Source of the DNA: an uncultured Sphingomonadaceae bacterium
GTDB lineage: Bacteria; Pseudomonadota; Alphaproteobacteria; Sphingomonadales; Sphingomonadaceae
Reading direction: 5' to 3'
Assembly (NCBI GenBank): GCA_947495985.1
Contig: CANMBD010000001.1
Coordinates: 124,001-188,000, forward strand
DNA length: 64,000 nucleotides
Numbering within the stretch: position 1 is the stretch's first letter; every line of letters starts with the position of its first letter. The notes beneath the pieces are model-generated. The model worked only from the letters and a program-made list of their open reading frames with translations, made no database searches and had not been told where the DNA came from. This document shows positions 58,303 through 64,000 of the stretch, in pieces. Made by a program: the position numbers and the translations under genes.

Positions 58303-60343
58303 AGCTTTCTCCATTCTTTGTTTTTTCCAGTCGTTTCAGCAAATTGGCCAAGCCTAAATCCTCGCCATATCGCTTCATCATAGCGTCAAGTGCCTGAATA
58401 TAAGCATTATCACCTTTTTGATGGGCTCCTATGACGGCTGTCACTGCCGCCCGGTCTTTTTCTTCCCAATCGGGAACGGGTTCAAAAACCTCTACGGGGG
58501 TGGACCGTCCCCTCAAAGTTATCTTACCCATGGGCCGGTACCAGTCGAGCCCGGTGCGTTCCATTGCCTCTTTGCTGACCAGCACTTTGGTTTCCAAGGG
58601 CTTGTTGGCTGCTTCCAAACGCGCGGCGGTATTCATTGCATCGCCAAGTGCGGTGTACTGGATCCTGCCTTCACCGCCGAAATTTCCGACAATCGCATCG
58701 CCATAATGCATTCCGACGCGCGTACGGCCAATTGGAGGCACCCCCTCGGGCACGTTTTTCCTGAATTCTTCGCCGGCTTGATAAAGAGCATAGGCGGCCT
58801 TGGCAGCGCGTTCCCCATCGTCGGGCAGAGCAAGCGGCGCGCCCCAAAAGCATACCAGCGCATCGCCGACAAATTTGTCAATCGTACCGCCATATTCCAA
58901 GGCGACATCACTGAGCCGGTCGAGATAGTCATTCAGCAGCGTTGCGACCATTTCAGGCTCGATGGCGTGGCTGAGTTTGGTAAAACCTTCCAGATCAGTG
59001 AAAACCGCAAATATCTGACGTTTCTCGCCATGAAGGGCCAGCTTCTCAGGATCGCGTAATATCTCTCCGGCGATCGATTTGGGCAGATATTTACCCAGCG
59101 CACTTTGCGCAAAAGCACGCTGTTTGGAATTGATCGTTCGCGCCGCCGCACTGACGGAAGCATAGCCGAACAGCCAACCCAAGCCCCAGCCAAAGGCCGG
59201 CAGGCTGAGTGTATCGACACCGATATTCTGCAGGACAAAAGGAAAAATCAGGAAAAAAGCAAACTGGCCGATCAATATACCGGCGACTTTTCCCGCATTG
59301 CCCATGATGAGCGCAGAAAGCCCACCACAGATCGCGACAATCAGGGCTGCCACCCACAGTGTCCAGGCCGGTATCGGGGCCGGGATATCGTCATTCAGCA
59401 GCTGTGCGAGCATATGAGCATGGACTTCCAGTCCGATCATTTTGCCATCTTCGCTTTGCAGATCCGTGATTGAACCAATCGGCGTTTCGAACCGATCACG
59501 ATCAACAAAGTCACCGCCAATCAACACATGTTTGCCCGCAATGAAAGATTGCAGCATTTCTGCCGTTGCCGGATCGGCAAAACTTTCTATCGGGAACTTG
59601 TCGAACACCGGCATGTCCGGACTTGCCGGAACAAGATAACGGATAGCCCCTTCATTCGCGGCAAATTTGGGATTTGGCCCGGTCAGAGCCATGGCCATAA
59701 ACGGCGGGGTGTCGGCTTTCTGGGATGTCCAGCGTCTCTGGACGCCGTCACTGTCGGTATTTAACCTGATACTGGTCGGCTTCAGGTTATCACCCTCGAC
59801 TTCGCTCAAAAATGATTTGAGGAATTCATGTTCTGCGAAAGCGATTTCGGGATTATATTTCGGATCGGCATAGGCCAGAAATGTCGGGGTTTGGATTTGC
59901 TTGAAGGTGGAAACCAGCAACGGGTCGTCATCCTGCGGCATGGTGAAAAGAATATCAATGCCGATGGATTTGGGGTTGGCTGCGTCAATTGCCTCCAATG
60001 ACTGTGCAAGAATTGTCCGGTCGACCGGGGAGCGCTGACCCGTGAGTTTCAGGGTGTCCTCGTTGTACACGATCATTACGACCCGGTCTTCTTTTTCCAC
60101 CTCTGGAGCGAAGACGGAAACCCGCATGTCATAGAGCGCGCGCTCGGCATCCTGGATAAGAGGTGTCGTCCAGCTGAAGCGCGCCATCAAGAGGGCGAGT
60201 ATCAGGAACAGGATTGTCGAGCCAAGACGGATAGGACCCAATTGATCAAACAGGCGTCGTAACGATTGTAATATTCCCCGGGCCTCTGCCTTGACATCTC
60301 GGTTGTTTGACACCGGGTCGCTATGGTTATTGGAGCCCGCCAT
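58289..60343 (-). CDS. CHASE2-domain adenylate cyclase
   Basis: A 684-residue membrane sensor-enzyme. After a cytoplasmic start and a first helix (RLGSTILFLILALLMARFS), the CHASE2 sensor domain runs about 55-340 in the periplasm (VVMIVYNEDTLKLTGQRSPVD, KSIGIDILFTMP, PFMAMALTGPNP, GKHVLIGGDFVDRDRFETP). Three helices follow (WTLWVAALIVAICGGLSALI, AGILIGQFAFFLIFPFVLQ, LPAFGWGLGWLFGYASVSA). The class III cyclase domain has metal Asp in VFTDLEGFTKLS and in FVGDALVCFWG, adenine-type Lys in IDKFVGDA and Asp in YTALGDAMNTAARLEAAN, with the transition-state Asn/Arg in NTAARLE. It therefore should make cAMP. It starts within the last codon of the CHAT gene (TAATG). Confidence 0.93.
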   Translation of the reverse strand: MAGSNNHSDPVSNNRDVKAEARGILQSLRRLFDQLGPIRLGSTILFLILALLMARFSWTTPLIQDAERALYDMRVSVFAPEVEKEDRVVMIVYNEDTLKLTGQRSPVDRTILAQSLEAIDAANPKSIGIDILFTMPQDDDPLLVSTFKQIQTPTFLAYADPKYNPEIAFAEHEFLKSFLSEVEGDNLKPTSIRLNTDSDGVQRRWTSQKADTPPFMAMALTGPNPKFAANEGAIRYLVPASPDMPVFDKFPIESFADPATAEMLQSFIAGKHVLIGGDFVDRDRFETPIGSITDLQSEDGKMIGLEVHAHMLAQLLNDDIPAPIPAWTLWVAALIVAICGGLSALIMGNAGKVAGILIGQFAFFLIFPFVLQNIGVDTLSLPAFGWGLGWLFGYASVSAAARTINSKQRAFAQSALGKYLPKSIAGEILRDPEKLALHGEKRQIFAVFTDLEGFTKLSHAIEPEMVATLLNDYLDRLSDVALEYGGTIDKFVGDALVCFWGAPLALPDDGERAAKAAYALYQAGEEFRKNVPEGVPPIGRTRVGMHYGDAIVGNFGGEGRIQYTALGDAMNTAARLEAANKPLETKVLVSKEAMERTGLDWYRPMGKITLRGRSTPVEVFEPVPDWEEKDRAAVTAVIGAHQKGDNAYIQALDAMMKRYGEDLGLANLLKRLEKTKNGESYALG

Positions 60344-63300
60344 TATTTCAAGATGGTTACCGATGAGTTGGTGGTTGCTGCATTTGCGGTCTGATTATCC
60401 GGCAAAAACGGTCTTGATCCGTCACCGATAATGGCAAAGCCGGACCAGTAATAAGGATGCGACGTTATCGGATCATCCATGAGTTTTTTTTGTGAAACAC
60501 GCAGCGCCGTCGCGATTGATTGTCCTTTGCCGTCCTCGAACAGGCCGCCAATCAGGCGCTCGGTTGCCTTGAAATCGTCGGGCGCGGGCCAATGGCTGGC
60601 CAGCACCGAACGGCTACCGGCGCCAATGAATGATCGGACGAGACCATCCAGCGCAGTCCCGCCGCCACTGCTCACACCTGCTTCGCGTGTGGCGCGGATG
60701 CTGGCCTTTCCGGCTGTGTCGCAGGCTGAAAGAATGACGATATCAGCATCCAGCTTCAGATCGAATATCTCGTCAAAAGCCAGGAGCCCGTCAGACCCGT
60801 TGCCGCCAAAAGATGTCAGCAAAGCCGGTTTTGCCGGGCAAGATGGCCGCGGAGCAGTGACCAACCCGTGGGTAGCAAAGTGAAGAATGCGATATTCGGA
60901 AATATCAGGTTTCGCCAAAATTTGGTCATCGGAAAAAGCTGTGCCGGTAAGCACTTCGGAGCCATTTTGACCAATTATCGAGCGTGCCTGGAAAAGTTCC
61001 GCGTCCGAAATGGGCTTGTTCCATTCATCGAGAGCCCAGTTGCAACTGGCATCAAGGCCTTTGGCTGACGCTCGAACGCCGCCTATTTGGGTATTGGCCA
61101 GAACCGGCTGGTTACTGCCGAGGCCGAGATACTGCCGGGATGCGCCAGAAATTGGTGCCTTGCGTGCTTCGGTAAAACCGCGAGCGGAAACCGCAGTGCT
61201 GACATTGATATTGCCGCCCAGCCACCGAACGCCGGTATAGTCGAACGGATCGCCATCTGGCTGCTCGATCCGCTCCAGATATTGTGAGACCGAATTGTCA
61301 TCTGCGACCAGCAAATTGATCGGCAGCCTCAGCATCGCTCCATCTGGTTCAAAGATCAGATGACTTTTTGATGCCAGTCGCTCTGCCATGGGATCCAGAA
61401 GCGCTTTGTAGAGTTTTCGGGACGTTTCTATGTCAAATGGATAAGTGACATATTGTCCGTTTTCAAAAACGGAGATGGAAGCGCGCAAAAGGTCTACTTG
61501 CTCATCGAGCGCACTGGCATTCAAAGTCGATTTATAGGCGGTGGCAAACTCCTGATCTGCGAAGAGCATGAATATGTCATCGCCGACAATCGCCATGCGC
61601 AGATAGGCTTCAGAAGGTGTCATAGATGCCCGCAAATCGGTGAGGCTGATAGAGCTTCCCGCAACGGCTCGATATTGTGGAAATTGCGACAGACTGACGA
61701 TCGTGAGCTGCTGGCTTCGCTCCAGTTCCTCTATCTCGGCAGCCAGATCGGCACGGCGTCGCCGTGTTCCTGCATTTTGTTCCACCTTGCCCAAAGCGGT
61801 GAAGCGCATACGCAGCCTTTCGATGCTGCGGTCAAGATTGTTGGATTGCCGAAACAGACGTGCTGCTTCATCCGTGCCGCCGCTAAGCTCTCGGGATAAT
61901 GCCGCCTGGGTTTCGGCAACACCGGGCCGGACCAGAACCTGGGCGGCTTTGAAGAACTCTGCTGCCGAATCCGGATCATCGCTCATCAGCTTGAAATAGG
62001 GTCCAAGCTGATTGGCAATACCCGTGATCGCGCTGCGCTTGCCCAGCGAGCTGTCGACGACTTCGCGATATAATTGCCGTGCTTCATCTTGTTTGTCGCG
62101 GCGCAATAAATAGCTGGCCAGCTTTGCTTTGGCGGCATTGACGGCCCGGGTCTCCGGATATTGCAGCTCCACCAGCTCTAGAGCATTGCGCAGAAGCTGC
62201 TCCGCATTGCCAAATTCGCCCTCTGCTTCAGCGATCAGCGCCAGCTCTGACAATATTTGTGTCCGCAGCCGGGTGATGGAGGTGACCCGTCCGTCGCGAA
62301 CCGCAACAGCCCGATTATAGGCGGTGGTCAGCGAACGCTGTGCGGTATCGGCATCACCCCTTATCCGCTGGGCCGTACCAATCAACTGCAGGGCCTGTGC
62401 ATCAATAATCTCCGCGCGCTCCTGCTGGGTCAGTTTCAGATCATCATTAAAACCAAGTAAACTGGATGCCTTGCTGTCACTGTTCAACCGGGTTGCGATG
62501 GGCGCCGTGATGGTGAGGTTGGAGATCAGCGCATCTTGCTGCGTTTGAAGCGCTTTGACGGGCAGGTTTATGCGATCGACTGCCTCTTCATAGCGCCCCT
62601 GATTCAGCAGATGTATGCCTTCAAAATTACGCAGCAATTTCTGGTTCACGACATTGTCCGATATCACTGATCGGGCTTGTTCAAACAATTCGTCTGCTTC
62701 TGCAAATTCGCCAAGGTTCGATTTTTGCAGGGCGCGATTGATATAATATTCTTCGGGATTGATATCCTGATCATCCAGACCCGCGGTGCGCTGTTGCAAG
62801 GTTTCAAAAAACGCTGCAGCTTCAGCATAGTTGCCGCTCAGATTGCGGCGATAGCCCTCTGCTAGGGCCAGTTCGGGTTTCAATGTCAGCGCCTGTACCC
62901 TTGCGAAAGCGAAAGGATCTTCAATGGACGTCGATGCAACGTCGATCCGGCCTTTGACAATCTTGTCCGCCATGACAGATTTGAGCGCCAATAGCGTTGC
63001 GCTGTCATAAACGGTCAGACCTTCTGCGACATAGGTAACATTGCCCCGCTCTTCCCGGAATATTGAATAGCTGACCGGTTCGCCGGATAGTTTACAGATA
63101 TTCCGGCTGATGCCGTCGACGCTGTCTTGCACAGCGTCCTGGCCACAGGTGATCGAATCTTTGCGAGATTTCGCGATCCGGGCGAGGACATCGTCCTCCG
63201 GCGAACGAAAAGCATAGACGTTACCGACTGGACGCGCGGAATCGCGGCAGACGACCGCCCAGCTGCGGTCAAAAATGCTTTGTTTTGCTTTATTCTCAAG

Positions 63301-63468
63301 GCTTCTGTCTTGAACCTGGCAAAGCGTGCCATCGCCGGAACCAATAGGGAAGCTGTCGCGCAGTGCCACAGGCGTACCTTGTGCATGGGCAACGGAAGAT
63401 GTTGCAGTCAGTGCCAATGCCGGAAGCAATGCCAGTAAAGGCAAGCGAAAATCACTCGGACGGATCAT
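60343..63468 (-). CDS. TPR-CHAT protein, caspase-like peptidase, exported
   Basis: From ATG 63468 (GGGGAA just before; a TTG at 63489 is in frame) the chain has 1041 residues. The signal is RPSDFRLPLLALLPALALTA, cleaved after SVAHAQ. Residues about 25-170 contain two or three cysteines (LCQVQDR, AVVCRDSA, ITCGQD, ICKLSGE). TPR-like helices fill about 180-640 (LALAEGYRRNLSGNYAEAAAFF, NLGEFAEADELFEQA, LLNQGRYEEAVDRI). The CHAT domain covers about 680-1030, with catalytic His867 in LHFATHG and Cys916 in ILSACDTAG, so a caspase-fold cysteine peptidase is expected. Gly/Ser-rich GGGTALDGLVRSFIGAGSRSVL follows. It is the first gene of the operon that ends with TpsA. A substrate could be TpsA itself or a surface protein, but this is not shown. 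Confidence 0.92.
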   Translation of the reverse strand: MIRPSDFRLPLLALLPALALTATSSVAHAQGTPVALRDSFPIGSGDGTLCQVQDRSLENKAKQSIFDRSWAVVCRDSARPVGNVYAFRSPEDDVLARIAKSRKDSITCGQDAVQDSVDGISRNICKLSGEPVSYSIFREERGNVTYVAEGLTVYDSATLLALKSVMADKIVKGRIDVASTSIEDPFAFARVQALTLKPELALAEGYRRNLSGNYAEAAAFFETLQQRTAGLDDQDINPEEYYINRALQKSNLGEFAEADELFEQARSVISDNVVNQKLLRNFEGIHLLNQGRYEEAVDRINLPVKALQTQQDALISNLTITAPIATRLNSDSKASSLLGFNDDLKLTQQERAEIIDAQALQLIGTAQRIRGDADTAQRSLTTAYNRAVAVRDGRVTSITRLRTQILSELALIAEAEGEFGNAEQLLRNALELVELQYPETRAVNAAKAKLASYLLRRDKQDEARQLYREVVDSSLGKRSAITGIANQLGPYFKLMSDDPDSAAEFFKAAQVLVRPGVAETQAALSRELSGGTDEAARLFRQSNNLDRSIERLRMRFTALGKVEQNAGTRRRRADLAAEIEELERSQQLTIVSLSQFPQYRAVAGSSISLTDLRASMTPSEAYLRMAIVGDDIFMLFADQEFATAYKSTLNASALDEQVDLLRASISVFENGQYVTYPFDIETSRKLYKALLDPMAERLASKSHLIFEPDGAMLRLPINLLVADDNSVSQYLERIEQPDGDPFDYTGVRWLGGNINVSTAVSARGFTEARKAPISGASRQYLGLGSNQPVLANTQIGGVRASAKGLDASCNWALDEWNKPISDAELFQARSIIGQNGSEVLTGTAFSDDQILAKPDISEYRILHFATHGLVTAPRPSCPAKPALLTSFGGNGSDGLLAFDEIFDLKLDADIVILSACDTAGKASIRATREAGVSSGGGTALDGLVRSFIGAGSRSVLASHWPAPDDFKATERLIGGLFEDGKGQSIATALRVSQKKLMDDPITSHPYYWSGFAIIGDGSRPFLPDNQTANAATTNSSVTILK

Positions 63469-63609
63469 ATATTCCCCACAATACCCCAAGACGGCTTATC
63501 CAAGATGGCTAAGCTACTCTATTGCGACCCGAAATATCCCTCATGAATATCCATAAGCGAAATTTCCGATTCTGGTATAGTAATTTATCGACACAGCAGG
63601 TCAGATAGG

Positions 63610-63623
63610 GTGACTATCGTCAC
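63610..63623. promoter_or_regulatory. Inverted repeat upstream of the CHAT operon
   Basis: GTGAC-TATC-GTCAC is a perfect 5-4-5 inverted repeat 142 bases upstream of the CHAT start, in a 185-base AT-rich gap. It could be an operator of the CHAT-TPS operon; with the cyclase in that operon, a CRP-type protein is a natural guess, but TGTGA-N6-TCACA is not matched. Confidence 0.3.
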
Positions 63624-63674
63624 TTTCTGAGACAGTTCAGGAAATAATCTTTTCTATTCAGATATTTAGATATT

Positions 63675-64000
63675 CTAAAATCCGATAAATTTTACATTTT
63701 CGGACAGAGGAACCCGCGGAACATCGAAATTGTTAATGGGCGCATCTGGATCACGATATCCGATGGCCATGCCACAAAAAAAGATATGGTCATCATCAAT
63801 GTCGAGCAGCTCGCGCATATAAGTGCCATACATCGCCCAGATTTCCTGTGGGCAGCTGTCCAGACCTTCTTCGCGAAGGAGCAGCATTACGGTTTGCAGC
63901 CACATGCCCATATCTGACCATTGCGGCGGCCCCATATATTTGCGGGTGTATGTGAAAAGCTGCACTGGTGCGCCAAAACTGTCCCAGTTGGCCATCATCT
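63675..64000 (-). CDS. Nitroreductase-family protein, C-terminal part (cut by the window edge)
   Basis: Only about 108 C-terminal residues are inside the window, open to the edge. The segment QWSDMGMWLQTVMLLLREEGLDSCPQ matches the FMN-binding second half of nitroreductases (helix with the AARALGLGSCP-like GLDSCPQ), followed by LLDIDDDHIFFCGMAIGYRDPDAPINN, where an Asp/Gly turn and the PINNFDVPRVPL end are typical. These enzymes reduce nitroaromatics, quinones or flavins with NAD(P)H. The sequence resembles the oxidoreductases of the NfnB/NfsB-like group, without a firm subgroup because the N-terminus is missing. It is on the same strand as the CHAT operon and upstream of it, 185 bases away. 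Confidence 0.85.
   Translation of the reverse strand, partial: MMANWDSFGAPVQLFTYTRKYMGPPQWSDMGMWLQTVMLLLREEGLDSCPQEIWAMYGTYMRELLDIDDDHIFFCGMAIGYRDPDAPINNFDVPRVPLSENVKFIGF

Overview
The window looks like a chromosomal segment of a marine-type sphingomonad (Alphaproteobacteria, Sphingomonadales; Sphingorhabdus, Parasphingorhabdus or Sphingopyxis-like). This rests on the gene content: a TonB-dependent receptor with a TTG start, an MlaA protein carrying an EIVVTARP motif, IspG of the non-mevalonate pathway, a single-chain class I fumarase, an Atm1-type ABC exporter, and FecR, two-partner secretion and CHASE2 genes. GC content is moderate by eye and genes are densely packed in short operons. No tRNA, rRNA, CRISPR array, insertion sequence or integrase was seen.

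Region 1 (1-17.2 kb) is mostly housekeeping and metabolism. It holds an ABM-family monooxygenase, a SAM methyltransferase, ispG, two short-chain dehydrogenases, a secreted Ntn-hydrolase asparaginase, an acyl-CoA carboxylase beta subunit, an ABC exporter, a TonB receptor, a GNAT acetyltransferase, an EamA transporter, fumarase, an mreB without its usual partners, and a 3-beta-HSD-like epimerase.

Region 2 (17.2-31.6 kb) starts with nrdA and nrdB (class I ribonucleotide reductase). They are preceded by a 582-base non-coding stretch with an NrdR box, a DnaA-box-like site and a candidate structured leader, and are separated from each other by palindromic intergenic repeats. Then come an HNH endonuclease that may be a modification-dependent restriction enzyme, several secreted or membrane proteins of unknown role, MlaA, two glycine-zipper proteins, and three tandem paralogous micro-genes encoding peptides of 39-40 residues.

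Region 3 (31.6-41.4 kb) is one minus-strand operon: a multiheme cytochrome (four CXXCH and one CX4CH), a lipoprotein with two HbpS/GlcG-like halves, an outer-membrane beta-barrel, and a 1386-residue decaheme protein ending in an LVIVD-type beta-propeller. It reads like a periplasm-to-surface electron-transfer conduit and is one of the two best candidates for an undescribed system.

Region 4 (41.5-47.2 kb) carries aldehyde dehydrogenase, a catabolic-type acetolactate synthase homologue, a D-2-hydroxyacid dehydrogenase and cysS, all on the minus strand.

Region 5 (47.2-63.5 kb) is a five-gene minus-strand operon: a TPR-CHAT protease-like protein, a CHASE2 adenylate cyclase, a FecR-domain protein, a TpsB transporter and a 2776-residue TpsA exoprotein with a glycine-rich repeat region. 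The overlapping junctions at its head suggest that sensing, cAMP synthesis, a caspase-like peptidase and adhesin export act together. A truncated nitroreductase ends the window. All coordinates and starts were read by eye; gene starts at TTG or GTG were replaced where a better ATG with a ribosome binding site was visible.
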